A stretch of 64,000 bases of DNA from Gorsachius magnificus (GCA_034008185.1 CM067089.1:22044213-22108212); one strand, 5' to 3'. Shown: positions 24,372 to 38,527, counted from the stretch's first letter. Notes: a model not told the origin generated them from the letters alone. Translations and numbers: made by a program.

Positions 24372-24420
24372 GTCTCTCTCTCTCTCCCTCTCTCCCCGCC
24401 CCCCCCCTTTCCCTTCCTCA
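24372..24420 (+). repeat. (TC)n followed by C-rich run
   Basis: TCTCTCTCTCTC, then CCCTCTCTCC and a run of C at about 24401-24407. Confidence 0.85.
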
Positions 24421-26874
24421 CTCCTTCATTTTTTCCCTCCCCCTATTACCCTGATGCTGCTACCCCAGTGTGAGGGGTGGGAGCTGGTAAAGCAGTGGGT
24501 GGCTAAGGATGGTGTCGCTTGTTCAAGGTCAAATGCAGTTGGGAATACAGAGAAGGAAGGGGGAAAAAGTGGGAGAGCACAAACAAGGAGGCAGGGGAAG
24601 TAACAAGGCTTGAGCTAACGCAAGGAGGAGTAAGGGGTTACCTGTTAGCAACCTCACTGAATAATATAAGCTAAAATCACTGGCTTGCTACATCCCAGCC
24701 ATATAGATGACCTGATTGAGAGAGCTTTCTCTGGAAGTTCTGGATCTTTCACAGCCTTTTTCATAGACTTTGTCTGGATGTGGCTCCTGCTGGGCCAAAT
24801 CCTGATGGCTGAGGAAGCACAGAACAGGCCCAATGCCAGACACATTGCCTGCGCAGAGCAAATAAATCCATGAGGCAATGACACATAATCATCAGCTGAA
24901 AAATAACCGAACTCCCTTGCTCATTTCCAAGGGACCAAATGTGGCTGTGCTGTCTTAGGGCATTAGCGCACAATATCCACGCAAGTCAGAAGCCACTGCA
25001 CAAACCCAGAGATTCATTGTACGTTTAAAATTTCTCAGCACATATTTTTACTGCTAAATGCTGCTGACATAGAATCCCATTCTTTCGTACATATATAAGA
25101 GACCCGGGTCAGTTCAGATATGGGAACATCGTCAGGCAGTCACACACAGATCAGAGGCATCTGCTAAGTGACAGGGATGCCCTTCTGTGCGTTAATATAG
25201 AAAGTCACACAAGAAGACCCTTGCAAAGGCAAGGCTGCACTTTACTGTAGGCGTACGTAGTCATTTATAGATCCCTTCACAGACTCAGTCCAATCTATTC
25301 AAAACTCCACGGTACAGTCTTGTGTATATTTGCGAAGAAACCTAGGATATGGAGACTCATCCAGAACCAACTGCAAAGTCTTAGCAAACCCCCTGAGTGC
25401 ACCAGAAGGCACGCACACACACGTAAACATGTTGACACAGCCTCAGAAATATGCTGACATGCGCACGCACGGTTACTCGCAAGTAAATGGCCACAGGCCT
25501 TGAAGCACGGGGCTGAGCACCGGCCAGACGCGCCACCCCGTGTGTTGCACGCACGCGAGCGGCGTGCCCTCGACTCGCCCTGCTGGCAGGGAGAGCTCGG
25601 GAGCCAAAGGGATATTCTTTTAGTGCATGTGAGCATCTTAAGGAATCACCTAGTGTAAATGATCCTGCCCCAGCCGAGACAGGGAAACAGGAGAAGGACA
25701 CATTCACTTACAACACTGAAAAGAGGCCATTACCCAGTCAAACAACCCAATCCCTGACATCATTATTCAATACACAGGAGCCCTGAAATGCACACTAACT
25801 CAATCACAGAGACACACGATTACAAAATAATACTGATGGAATCAATGAGACAGACATGCGGTCATACAAAGCGCACCCACCCCGGTGTTAATACACAATA
25901 AGAGCTGCCCAACAAGCGAATACAAAACAGCCATTCACCACCACAAAGGCAAAACACGGGGCCCACATTCTCAAAGGAGACTGGAAAACTCTGGCAACAA
26001 AACCCACTCTTGCCAAAGGGGGCTTGGAGCAAAACTTCGGGTGGGGGCAAAATCTGGCTGTTGTCAGCATAGCGAGTAACAAATAGTAAAAGCCTCAACG
26101 AGGAGCGTGCTGAGCACCTTCCTGTCCTAATGAGGCTGGTGGACCCCCAGGGCTCTCAGGATTGCACCCACAGCCATCGAAATAGACTGATGCAGTGAAG
26201 TGACACCTTTGCTCAGTTATCAAAAGCGTCAGGGGGTCACTCTTAACACAAGCAGGGGTGTATAACATTCAAGACTCACCATAACACAAGCCAACATAAG
26301 GGAAAGAAACCTACCGAATGTCAGAAATGCAACGCATCCGCGCTCTGAAGGGATGCAAACGCTGTTTGGCACCCAAAGCCCCAGAACCATCTCACAGATG
26401 TGCCTCCGCCAAACAGCCCAATCCTCTTCCCAAACCACAGCAGCACACCAAAATCGGTCCCAGCACTAGTGCCTTTCCCCTTCAGAAAGGAAAAAAGTGC
26501 CCACATAAAACATGCTCGTAATGCCACAAATAATCGACTTCCCTTGCGCCTTGCAGACTGTGCCAGCGCAAGCTAACCCAAGCGCTTAACACGAGGCCCG
26601 AACAGCTGGCTTTTGCAAATCCCACATGATCTTCTTGGGAGGGAGACAGGGTAAGTGGACTCTCAGTCCTCTCCCTGGCATAGCAGGCATCAGCCGGTAC
26701 CAGGTTGCGTGCACAGGAATGTGCCGTTACTGGAAACGCCAGCAAGGCCGGGGAAGACTGCTGTCGGCTGTGTGTGCCTGCGTGCGTTGTGTGTACAGGA
26801 ATTCCCCTTCCTCTACCGAGTGCCGCTGCTTGTAGCCATTAAAAAGCCCAGGTCCTCATGCTGGGTGTTCAGTG

Positions 26875-27010
26875 AGTATTGATTCAGTCTGCAAGCAATT
26901 TTAATATTTCTTCAGGGACTTTCCAGCAACAGCACAAGTCATTAATTCACCCTCCCAAATTGCTTATTCAATAGCAGGAACATGGCTCCTGAATAAAGTC
27001 CCAGAATTTA
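26875..27010. promoter_or_regulatory. Candidate enhancer in intron 3
   Basis: Motif-dense unique sequence: AGCAATTTTAATATTTC, AGTCATTAATTCACC, TTGCTTATTCAATAGC and CCTGAATAAAGTC. The TCATTAATTCAC word recurs near 50084 and, as CCATTAATTCAC, near 50516 in intron 5, so it may be a shared homeodomain-type element. Position and composition only. Confidence 0.28.
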
Positions 27011-27529
27011 TGTGACTCACATGAGTCAGGAGGTCAAACAACTGTTATGGAGCGAAGTTAAAAATCCAAATAAAATATTGACACTTTTTTGGGGAGTGGG
27101 AGGAGGGGGAAGGGGGGAAGGGAAAGGAAAGGTATTTAAAATAGGGTTTTGTTGCAATGCCCCCAGGATAAAGAACGGAAAGAGATTGAAGACAAGTTGG
27201 AGTTTGTAAAATCAATGGGATTTATTGCATATCCGCTTGGCATTTAATAACTCCTTCTTTTCCACCTCCCCCTGCTCTGTATGTACATGAGGGAGATAAA
27301 CACTTCAACAAAACTACAAATAGCCAGCCACAAAGTACACCAATGGACGCCCAAACACCAACACGTGATGGCAGGCACGTGCAGGGATGAATATTACTGT
27401 AAGGCAGTGGCATAGCATCAGACGATGCTGTCAGGACCCAGGGTCTTGGCTGAGCTAGACAGAGCCCATCACATATGGCCATACATATGCCCGCGTAGTA
27501 GCAGACAGTCTACGTCCACAATCTTTGCA

Positions 27530-27670
27530 AAAAAAAGATGGGAGGGGAAACTGAGGCACAGAGTGAATTAAAAGAGCCTGCTCAGTCGCAGAGCCCATCA
27601 GCAGGATGGCTGGGTCAGGATCCCAGTCTCCTGATGCCCAGTTAGTGTTTTTGCTGCTGAAGGCTGCTGC
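27530..27670 (-). repeat. Ancient MIR-type SINE remnant, reverse orientation
   Basis: GGAAACTGAGGCACAGAGTG is the reverse complement of the MIR 3' core. It is followed by TCAGGATCCCAGTCTCCTGA and GTTAGTGTTTTTGCTGCT in the expected order. Confidence 0.75.
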
Positions 27671-28749
27671 CTTTTGCGGGAACGAAAGCATACAGAGTGA
27701 CTGAGATCAGACCGCAAGAAGGCATCCATCTCATAGGAAGGACAGACAAACCACACAAGAAGAAACGTGTCCACCGACACCACGCAAGCCCATCCGTATG
27801 CAGAGAGATGCGCACACACATACAAATACATACATGCTTTTGCTGAGCTCACTGCTATTCAGAAAGTGCCGCAGCCAGATTACACACAGACGTAGAAACG
27901 TACCTGCAGACAGACAGACATGCAAATGAATGTGCGTGCAAATACACAAGCACATACACGCACACTCTGGTACATCAGCGTAGCCTCACAGAGCCCCATA
28001 TCCACACCGAAAAAGTCACACAACTGATGCACTGCTACAAACCTAGATTTTACTTACAGGGGTATCCTTTTAGCTAGCTGCACATAAATGGATGCCCACA
28101 CACACTCAAATGCATTCAGCACAAGCATATTGATATCTAGGACTGCCTCCTTATTATATTATACTGGTAACTGTGTCAGTGAAACTATGCTAATTTTCTA
28201 CCAAAGATCTGAGACTCTATAGCCAAACAACATATTCATTAGCACTAACTCCATAAAAAACAAGCACACAAAAATATAGCCTAACCGTCTAATCAAATAG
28301 TGCTTGATGGCTTGGGATATTAAGTGGGCTTTCTTCGCTTTGTTTGGTTTTTTGTTTGTCTGGTTGACTTCTTAGCAAAGATTTAGGGCAGGTGCTTTCT
28401 CTGAGTTGAGATTTTCCAGAAGGCAATTTTTCAAGGGCTATTTGCATTGTGGTAAAAATTATGTCTGACATTTTCCTCCTAAGATGTCTTTTGACAAAAT
28501 ACACAGTGTGGTTTTTAAAAAGTTTGAAATATCCATAATGATTCTTTAAGAATATTAGTATTTTTGCATTAAAAATATGCTTCTGTGTTATTTCTAAGGT
28601 TGTTTTATTCACGATTGATTTCACAACTGCCCTTTAAAAATGGCACGATAGAATCTTTGGGCCACCTTATGCTACTTCCTCTCTTCTTAGACTACAATAT
28701 AATCAGGAAAAAATGTAAAAGTAGTATAGTTTTTTCAATTCCATCGCTT

Positions 28750-28825
28750 ATGTTCCTCTGTACTCCTCTACCTATGAACCTGGACTGCATCTGATCTCAT
28801 CCAATCTAAGTTAGATCAAAAAATG
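28750..28825 (+). repeat. Possible 5S-rRNA-like fragment
   Basis: The words TATGAACCTGGACTGCATCT and CTGATCTCATCCAATCTAAG loosely parallel the internal promoter part of 5S rRNA (CTGATCTCGGAAGCTAAG). Some ancient amniote SINEs have 5S-derived heads. The match is short, so this is tentative. Confidence 0.2.
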
Positions 28826-29944
28826 AAATGCATGCTAATCTACAGCTGGAGATATTCCAGTTCATTAGGTGAACAAGTACTTAATTCAGATTAAGGGGAC
28901 CATGTTTTGAAATAATGGAACTGGATAAAATCACTAAAATTGCCTAATCGTGATTTTCAGAAAGAATGTCTTGTAATTTGCAATACAGTATTCCACTGCA
29001 AAGGCCTAAACTGTAAAATTTGAATAATATGTATAACTCAGGTCTTCAGAGAGCATTAAACAGTTGCTCCTCTTCTACTTTTACCCCAGCCAGTGCCCGG
29101 CTCAGCATGTCAAGCTCTGGACAAATCAGTCTTAGAGATCCCTAAAGCTCACGGGGAGAAAAGTTGCCTGCAAGGGGATGTAGGGATGAGGAAATGCTAG
29201 CACGTGTGGGAGGATCATTTAAACTGCTGCTCCTGGGAGGCTGCTCGTCAGTTTGGAGTTGTCGAAGGAGTCTCGGCTGAGATGGTTTCATTGACAACGA
29301 ATGGGCAACAGGCTTGTTTACATAGAGGCAAACGAGAAAATGAATCTGAATTAACTTTGCAAGTGCCTTGGTTAAAAGCATTCAAACACTGCTCGGATGC
29401 TCATTCAAAATCTGACTGTCCCAAATTGAATTTAGTTTACTTCATTTCCAAAGTGAATTAAGCTAAACTAAATTAAAGCTGCCTTAATTCTAAACAAGGG
29501 AGTCAGAGCTGTAATGTAGTTTAACTAGACCACTTTAATTTCACACATTCAGTTAATTCAAATTAGTTATTTTGCATAGCCGTATGTAGGTAAACCCTTA
29601 GACTTCTAACTCCCGTTGACAGAGGCTGTATTTATACAGGGACCTGGAGAAGAGGACCCAAAAGTCCAGTGTACTCTGTCAGCCAAATGACTGAAACAGA
29701 AGAGGACAGAAAAAATAGGTTGCTGAAGGCCCACAGAAACCCATAGCTCTGCAGTTAATCAGATGGATGCCAGACGTATCATTTAGAAGTAGAGCAGACC
29801 TGCACTCACAAATGTATACAACTATGCAAATGCACACACCGGTATGGGCCTTATAATACAGCAAGGTTCCACATTAATTATATATCAGCATTCAGACATG
29901 TTAGATATTACATAGTGGATATTATAGTCTTGTTCCGGATGAGT

Positions 29945-29995
29945 TCTAGGTGGTTATGACTTATTATTTGTAATAACTGTGCTTGGTGCTGTACA
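29945..29995 (+). repeat. Ancient interspersed repeat remnant of the GTGCTAGGCGCTGTACAAA type
   Basis: TTATTATTTGTAATAACTGT followed by GCTTGGTGCTGTACAAAACC. The same order (TTATTTGTATT, then a GTGCTAGGCGCTGTAC word) ends a repeat common in turtles and crocodilians. A better copy lies at 57895-58006. Confidence 0.55.
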
Positions 29996-32900
29996 AAACC
30001 ATCCATATAGCTAGCTGCTGATGGTTACAAGCCGCAGATCTCAACAGCCTATTTGCCCATTAAACTCTGTTAAAAACTGTATTGGTTGAATAAATGTTTA
30101 TTAATTCTTTGTGGGGTCTGAATATATAATACGTGACCCAAATGTCTAACTCCATATAGCCACAGTTATAAATACAGACTTAAAGGCAAAGATAAACAAG
30201 TACGCACATTGTATGATAAATTAAAACATACTAAGAGACAAACGCTAGTGCATTTGCAAACACAATATAGATACATAAACAAACATACAGCTCATATTCT
30301 CTAAACGTCAGACCTGATAGTGACTTAAATAAGCTAAGCAGACTGGCTACAGATTTGTCCTTTCATTATAAAAAAGATGTCTTTGTCCTATAAATATGAA
30401 AACTAGACTATCTTCTTTGGAGATGGGCACCAACTTTGAGCCTATGTAGCACCCGCACCCTGAAATGCTTGCCTGTGCCTGGCTGCTTTGGGCACCGTGA
30501 TAAAGCAGGGAATAAATAATACCAAGAGCAGTGAGGACTAGAAGAGAAAAGGAAAGATTCAGGTTCTCTGTGGAAATTTTCAGCTTTTCAACGTGGTTTT
30601 CATTTTGAATAAGAACTTTAATAAAATTCTACAGCTACATTTCAGTCTAGTTGGAACCTCTTTCAAGAAATTCTAAATATAGTATTCTAATTTTAATTTT
30701 TTTTAGCATAGTCTCTCATTCACCCTAAAAAAGTAATGTTAAAGGGAAAACCCCCCAGTTTTTCCATTCTGGTAAGGCTGAAATTCTTCTCACAATTTTG
30801 CTCATTTCTTTAAAACCCAAGGTAAAAATAACATTAGATCTAAAGTGACACATTCCCAGCACTGTTTTTGTTTTGATTTTGGGCAAACATCTTCTACTGG
30901 CAAGGGCTCCACTACAAAATTTTCACCAGTTCTGACACGCGCTAAGGGAGGAACACGCTCTGACACCCCTGTAAAGGGAATCATTTACTCACCCAACACA
31001 TGCAAGCACATACTGCGGTGGAGCACTCTATGGGATACCGAGATAATACACAGCTAATACACAATGCTGCCAAGCCCAAATGTTAAAAAGTCCTGAGCCA
31101 ATACCCTCCAAAACCAAGAGACTGGCATAGAATTCACAAGGCTGTAAATAAGAATGTATTTGGTTTTTTTTTCCTTTGCCTCCAGTTCTGGCCCTCTGGG
31201 AGGCAGCCAGGTCCCGCTTCCACCTGGTCTTTGCAGCCATGAAAGCCAGGAATACCTTGGTATTAAATGAAAGCTGAAATAAGTGCTTATCTTGAAGATC
31301 TGAGGTTTTACACAAAAGAGCAGGTATGGCATAACTTGCAAGAGAGTTGAGAATGTTATCTACATTTATCTGATTCCTTCCAGTTAAGGAGTCCTTTCCT
31401 AGTACGCACATGTCTTCTGTTAATCAAAATGAATGTCCATGAGGAATTCCGCACAGACTCCTGAATTTTAATAACTGGAAATGGGCTCAAAGCAAAGCTT
31501 TCAATTAAAAGTTCACATGCTCCAGATTAAGATATTTAACCTTGGCAAGCCCATGTGTTTCTGTAGGTCTTCTTAACTCACCTGCTGGCAGAGCCGCTGT
31601 TCGGACAGCCCCGGCCCGTGCTGCGTGGCAGTCACCGGCATGCCGGCAGCTCCTGGGGCCGTGCCCTACGCTAGCTCCAGCCTGCTGCAGCAGCGCTGCT
31701 AGCAGGACCCAAGCTGGCCTGTCCATCGGCAACAGAAGATGGGCTCTGAACTGCAGTTACTGCCGTGTAGGTGTATCTGAGAAAATTATCAATTCCTAAG
31801 AGTGCAAAAGTTTCTGGGCGTTTTCACGGCAGCAATCTCTTGCTAGTGAAGGGGACCTAGCCACTGGCAGTGCTTCTCTTCTGCTCTCTTCCCGTGGCTT
31901 GTTGTCGGGTTGAAGCTTTTGGTCTTTTGTTGCAGAGATTACGAGTTTGTTGAGGGGGAGCGGTAGGCCTGTAGCTGCAGGGATGGATGCTCTCACAGGC
32001 GCTGTGAGTTGGATGTCTGCTCCACAGTAGCCTGTGATATTGGAATTTGGACTTGACCCAGGTCGTTCCTCCCAGGCCTGTGTTTCTATGTCCAAGACCA
32101 GCAGAACCCTTTTGTCCTTTAAGATTTCCTTAATTCTCCTTAAACTCTGGTTGTCAAATATCTGCACCCAGGATCAAGTTTGGTTCTAATATTTTGTAAA
32201 TGGTATGACATCTTCTAGATGTTTTGATTTTAATGAATTTCTGGCTTTCCTGACTGCAAAGAAAGCCTTCCAAATGTGAACTGAGTGTAATAAAAGTAGA
32301 AACACCTGCCTGAGGACATTTCTATGCTGCAGTCACTGCTTGACTGCAGTTCATGTAGATATACTTCAGCCAGCTTTAAGCCAGCCAGCCCGGGTCCTGA
32401 TGGCTCCGTAGCCACAGCTTCGCACAACACAGCAACTATTCAAGCACACCTTCTGTTTCCCACGTGGGTTTTGCACCCTAACACAAATCCACTGGGATAA
32501 ATGGGAAAATGTTTCTTAAATGCAGCAGTTTGTTCTGGGAGGTCAGGGTAGGCAACCTATACACGTGGGGCTGACTGCTGCCAACCCTGTTGGTACCAGT
32601 GGCATGAAGTGGGGTGTTACTGCTCAGCAGGATGAGTTGGCAGGCCAGCCCCTTGCCTGGCAGATCCCCCCCCTCCCAAAAGGCAGGCGCCTTCACCTTG
32701 CTTTCCTTCCACCCCTCTTCCTTATGTCTGGACTCGTACCGTGTAGCACAGCAGAACTGGAACAGGCAGAGATCTGCTACAAGCTGAACGTTAATGCTCT
32801 GCTCAAATTAAATGAAATAAAACCATATGGTGTCATCATGGGTCACTGGTTTAAAACAACAAAAAAATCCTAGCTCCTCTCTAAGCCCTTCAGATAGTAA

Positions 32901-33549
32901 AACCGCTGCTGTGAATTCTGCCTCTCCTCAGAATGCAGCCAAGAAATGCAGTGAGAGAAAAGGGCAGGATTGGGCTTTCTCTTGTGTTTGGAGGGAGCAG
33001 GCTAACCTGGAACAACAACATGGCACTTTTTTCCCCACACCTTCAGGCATGATGTCAGTGTAGCTCCAGTGAAGTTGGACCTGCACAGATTAACAGCAGA
33101 TAAGGAGTTAAATCTCAGGGAGGGCTGGGATTGTGTTTTGAGACATGTAAGGCATCTCCATTTTGACCTCTCATCTATTTGGAAGCTTCAGGAAAATAGA
33201 TAATCCCTCATCAGGCACCTTTTCTATCTATCTAATCAATCTAATTAATGTCGTACCTGTGCTTATATACTAATGTAGTACATGATTGCCCTTCTTCTCT
33301 CTCCCTTTCCAAAAGGTAGGGAGAAGGAAATGTAATTTTCATGACAGGAGAGAGTTTGAATGTGTGAATATTGCTCGTGGCCCCTGAATATGGCAGGGTT
33401 TGAAGGCATTCTGCTGTCTTGGCAGGGAGCACCAGAGCCTCAGGCCAGCTAGCAAGGAAGCTGAGTCTGCTGCTCCTGCCAATGTCAGCTGTTGTTCCGA
33501 GGGTTGCAAGTGTTGCGGTAGATTTTGAGAGCAGTCGGAGAAGCTACTG

Positions 33550-33565
33550 CCCCCCCCCCCCCCCC
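33550..33565 (+). repeat. Poly-C run, 16 bases
   Basis: Homopolymer C in intron 3. The complementary strand is a G run able to form quadruplexes. Confidence 0.85.
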
Positions 33566-33889
33566 ATCCTAATGGAAATTATGTTGCGGCTTTTGGGGGG
33601 CAACTGCAGCTCTGATCTTCCCAACCACATCTGCTGCTGCAAATTCAAACGCAACCACCAAAGCCAGTGCAGCTGAACTACAGCTCCTGTTGCCTTTGCC
33701 TACCTCCCTTCCCTTCACGTACAGCCACTGTCAGCAGGATATGTGTCACTTCTGCTTCAAGCAGGGGAACGACGCCAATACTGTGCTACAGCTCGCTGAA
33801 GCACTTACTTGGCCCCTGTTATTAGAGAGCCTGAGCCCTTCACTCCTCCTTCCAGCTGTCCTCACTGTGCCCCAGGTGGCACGGCAATG

Positions 33890-34010
33890 CTCCTATCTTC
33901 ACACTTCAGGCAGGAAACAGAGCACAAAGAGAAATGCCATTTGTCCAAAGTCTCGATGAGAGGTCCACAACGGCAAGGAACTGAAGCCCTTTCCCTAAGT
34001 CGGATTAGGC
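33890..34010 (-). repeat. Probable MIR-type remnant, reverse orientation
   Basis: GGCAGGAAACAGAGCACAAAGAG, split here as GGCAGGAAACAGAG and CACAAAGAG, is followed by CATTTGTCCAAAGTC and CAAGGAACTGAAGCCC. This tracks the MIR reverse complement (GGAAACTGAGGCACAGAGAG, TTGCCCAAGGTC, GGCAGAGCTGG) with heavy divergence. Confidence 0.45.
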
Positions 34011-34489
34011 TCTATCAGACTTTCCATTTCCCTTCCTTCACCCCCCAAATCCCTCGGTTGTTTTTCCTCACTATGCTATGAAGCTTGCTTTCCATTTTGA
34101 ACTTTGCTTGTGCAAACAAGACTTTTTCCCCCCCCCTTCTTTTGCCTAACTGTGAATTCAGCTGTATCTCAACCTGTGTGCAGAAACATAGGACTCTTTC
34201 CTACCTGAACCATAGCCATGTTCAGGGCTCTTTATGCCTGTGCAGCACCAGTCTGCAGGTGGGATATTGTTGGCTCCATGGGGGCTGTCGCCAAGGAGCC
34301 CAGAGCTGCCTCTTCCCATCCCAGGTTCTCCCTCTCCTTCAGGCATCGCTGAGATGGTCACAAGCCCTTTTGTAGGAAGCAATCGGATGCAGAGAAGGCC
34401 TCGCTGTCTCACTTAGCCCTGCACCAAGTCCCCCGCAGGCTGCCTTGTCTCTCCCGCCAGCACAGCCCACGGCTCAGCACTACGGCCCG

Positions 34490-34720
34490 GTGCTAATTAA
34501 GCAGCGCGGCACAGCAGGGTGTGTGTTCCTTGGCCATCACAGCCTCCCTTGGACACACTGCAGAGAAAAGGCTGAAGCTTCGCAATGTTAGCCTTCCAAG
34601 AACTGCTTTAATTGCCCAGTAATGCACACCCTGGGGTCTTGTAATGTGCTTCTAATATGGAGCATTCAAAATATGAATACTCCAAAACAATTACAAGGAG
34701 TTCGGTGTGCTGCTGAGTGT
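34490..34720. promoter_or_regulatory. Candidate enhancer in intron 3
   Basis: Unique sequence with GTGCTAATTAAGCAG, CTGCTTTAATTGCCCAG, CTTGTAATGTGCTTCTAATA and ACAATTACAAGG. Several TAATTA/TTAATTG homeodomain-type cores occur within 220 bases, next to repeat-derived and C/T-rich DNA. Inference from composition. Confidence 0.28.
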
Positions 34721-37271
34721 ATCCTTCCACTCTGAAAAATAATCCATGACAAAAGGATATGATCAAAGTGAGGATACCAGCGCTTTCTGAAATCTGTCAG
34801 GATCTTCTTGGGGCAGCAGGACACACCACTCTTTCCCTTAGTGCAACTTCACTCTGTTCTTCCAGGCTTAAAAGAATTGCTGGATTGGGACTCCAGATGA
34901 TTCAGACCTACCTCATCTCCCTCTGATCAGCCCTAGTACGACGTTTTATTTGAGATACTGTCTAAAGACTCTGACAGCAGTAGTAAGAAAGGAGAAACCA
35001 TAGAGTATGTCAGGCTATAAGAGAGTTTGGATAGAAATGTCAGAGAAGAGAGGAATACTTCCTATGATCTGTCATTCTTTTAGCAAATAATTTCTGGACA
35101 GGTTTAGAAGTGATTTTTTACTTGCTTATTTACAAGGAGTGAAGGAAGGTTCTGCTTCTCAGAAAGGACTATGGCTCAGCTACTTTTAACTTCTAGTATT
35201 TCTTTATACATTCTTGACCAAATTTAAGTAGAGCTTATTACAGTTGTCATACCAGGAGAGATTATTTTTGTCTGTCCATCCATATTCAGAATCAGCAAAA
35301 GGAATTGCATTTAAACTGCTGAAAATAATGAAATAGAAATCAACATTGGGAATTCATGGTCTAATGCTGAACGTTTAAGAAAGTCAAAGACATTTGGAAA
35401 CAGGCAGTTGGTTTAAGCTGGAGCTGTATGCAGTATTTACTCTAGAAAGGGTTACTACAAGCCAGCTATGGTAACTCATGAATTCCAGGAACGGATGTAT
35501 AATTCACAGTATGATACTATGTACTGTAATGACATTATATGCCATTACTTAAGATAATATCTTAAATTCAGATAGTGAAATGAAGTTCAGTTGCTTTACT
35601 GCAATCAAAGATCTATAAATGTCCCGTTGCTGAAGCTTCAGAATATTATGTATTAAATCTGTGTATATTTTCCGAAACTCAAAGTCGACAACTTGTGCAA
35701 AAACCTCCCACTGGAAAATGAAAAATGGGAATTTACAGTAAGTACTAGTTTATGCCCCTAATTAAACACAAATGCTGTTATTGGAGTCACTGACTGTGAT
35801 GGAATTAGAGCAGGGATGAATTTAGTCCAAAGTGACAATTTCTTTTGGTGAAAAGAAAGATGTTTGAAAATATTGGCATTTACTTCAAGAAATCAGCACT
35901 GCTGACTGGTGTGCCAGGATTTGTGTCCCTTCTGCTTTTGGGAAGGGCTGAGGAAGTGTTCTGCAAAAAGGCTTGTCCTTCTCCAGTGTCTAGAGGCAAG
36001 AACAAGCCATCAAAGGCAGCAAGAGGTGATCAAGGTTTTGCTCCCTCTTATGCAGCAGTAATCCAGAAATCCTAGGTTTGAGGCAGTGGAGCTGGCTTAG
36101 TCCATATTTCAGTCTCTGGTAAGGGTGAGAAGCTTTCAGAAATCCCTGAGTTTAAAGACAGCATTATTATGCTGCATCTGTTGCTACAGGACCAGATCAG
36201 CTCTGTTCATCTTTCATCTGCTCTTTCATTAGGTGGTCTCATGTAGGACAGACTCACTTGAAGCCTCTTAAAGCAGCAGCAGTGATGCCTAGCTATCCTG
36301 CTGTATATCACTGTCCCTAAATGAGTCGACGCAGGGGGATGCACTGCTGCTATTTGTACTGAGCGTGCGGGTCCTGAAATTTCTCTCCTTTTTCCTTGCA
36401 ACGCTAGAGTTCAGTCATGACTGTAGGGCACAGGAGCAACTGCTGGGGGGAACCTCTTCATGGCTTGCCTCTTCTTTTAGCCAAAGGAAATACCTTCTAC
36501 CTGAGACCTCATTAGGTTTGCTGTGCATTTGACCCAAGCCACTGGTGGCTGCACAACCAGAATGGCTCCCCTTTGCTCACTGTTCCCAGACATTTTCTCT
36601 TGACATAAAACCAGTTTCATTCTTAGGGGGGAACGTTTGTGAAGAGAGCCTTTCACCTCTGGGTCACTAGCTGAAATCTGGCCCTGGTTGGTAGTGACCG
36701 AAAATCATTACCAGCTGACAGCTACTTGGTGAAATGAGCTGGTGAGTCTCATTCCAGCTCCTAATGGACACATCTCAGTAAACACAGTCACAGCTGGCAC
36801 TAACTGGCATTCTCCGAGAGACCAGGAACTGAACGGGGAAGGAAATTGAACCTTCCTCGTGGTCCCCTGCCTGGGTTTTTGAAGCATTATGGACAGGCAT
36901 TTTATACCACCATTGTGTCACAGGCTGTTTTTACTCTAAATAGCTTTTCGAAACTTTGCAATTTTCATGCAGCATGATTCAGCACAGCCTGATCGGCCAT
37001 CTCAGTATAATTAGGCTCATCTTATGGTTCCTCTCAATAGAAGCTGAGCTGTCTGATGCCACCTCCCAGTACGAATGGTGAATCTGATGTCATATCTCAG
37101 TATGAATGGAACCGTCTGATGTCACTTCAGTGCTAACAGGACATTTTATAATATGTCATCTAAGGCTGCAGGGGAAATCTTCTAATCCATTCACTATGCT
37201 ACATTACAATAGAACATAACACAGTATAATGTGTAGGTTAGCTTAGACACCCTCAGGCAGATTTTGGGTAG

Positions 37272-37296
37272 ACGGATGGATGGATGGATGGATAGA
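37272..37296 (+). repeat. (GGAT)n microsatellite
   Basis: About five GGAT units, then GATA units. Confidence 0.9.
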
Positions 37297-38527
37297 TACA
37301 TTTATACAAAGTATACATACATTATATCACTCTATTGATTTTTAAAAAGTTCCAGGTCTGCCTGGCTATAATGAGATTTTTGAACTTTGTGTTGCGATCA
37401 ATGAGGGGAATATTATTGGCCTGGAGAATTGATATACCCGTTCTCTGTGGCTTGTTCTGCTCCTGGACTGCCCCTGCCCCCAAGGTGTACGATTCCATCA
37501 GACACTTAACCTCTTTTACAGTGTCATCAGGCTAAAAGGAATCTAATAGTGACACGGGACTTGTGCTCAGCACTCTGGCACTATTGCTTTCCTGTCACAA
37601 ATAATTTATAGCTTTCTATTTCCATCCCTTTGCCTGCACCCCATCCCCTCTTTCTGTTTCTCTGGGCTGGGGGAAATCAATAAACTCACACAACCAGAGT
37701 GGCACTTCAGGGGGTTTTAGGGGGAATGTGAGAGAAGAGAAAAGAAAGGAAAAAAGCAGAAAAGAAGAAAAAGTTGTATTATTTGCCCTAGCACAGACTT
37801 CTCAGACCAGCTCCTCAGCTACTGCAAATCAGCGTGACTTCCGAATCTGGCCCTGAGGCCCTCAGACACCTTCTGTATAGGTCCTCAGCAGCTATAGATT
37901 AGGGTCCCTGGTACCACTGACCTGTATGGGGCGAGGATCTGGATCTCCGTCCCCATCTAGAACCTTGACAGCCTCTCTGCCTCTCTGGATACTGCCCAGG
38001 TTTCATCATGTCTGTATTGGAGTTTCCTAACATGCTGAGTTGATAAGTTCTGAAACACCTTTCTTTTCCTAAGAAGGCTTCAACTCTCAGTTGTGCTTTT
38101 CCACAAATGCCCTCTCAGCATCTCTCCCTGTCTCTATCCATGCCACACCGCACACTAGACACACATTTGCTCTTTGAAGTTTTGCCAACTTACTCTTTAG
38201 AATGAATCTTTAAGGGAAGCTCTTGGGTGGGCAAGGAGAATGTGTTATTTGCCTTCACTTTCTGAAGATATTTTTGGGGAGGAGTTAAAGCTAATATAAT
38301 GTGGGGCTGAGAGTTCCAGAAACTCAGGCTGAAGAGCATCTGCAGCCCTCACCCTAATTGGAGAGGCTTGGTTTAATCGCAGAAAGGAATTTGGTCTCCA
38401 TGGCCTCCACAGGTCATGGCTTATTTGCAGAGTTCCCTGGTGAGGCAGTCGTTCCTGAGTTGCAGATACCCAGCATCTGCCAGTTGGCGGGGACCCTGCC
38501 AGTCAAGTACTAGGTGCTAGTGATTTT

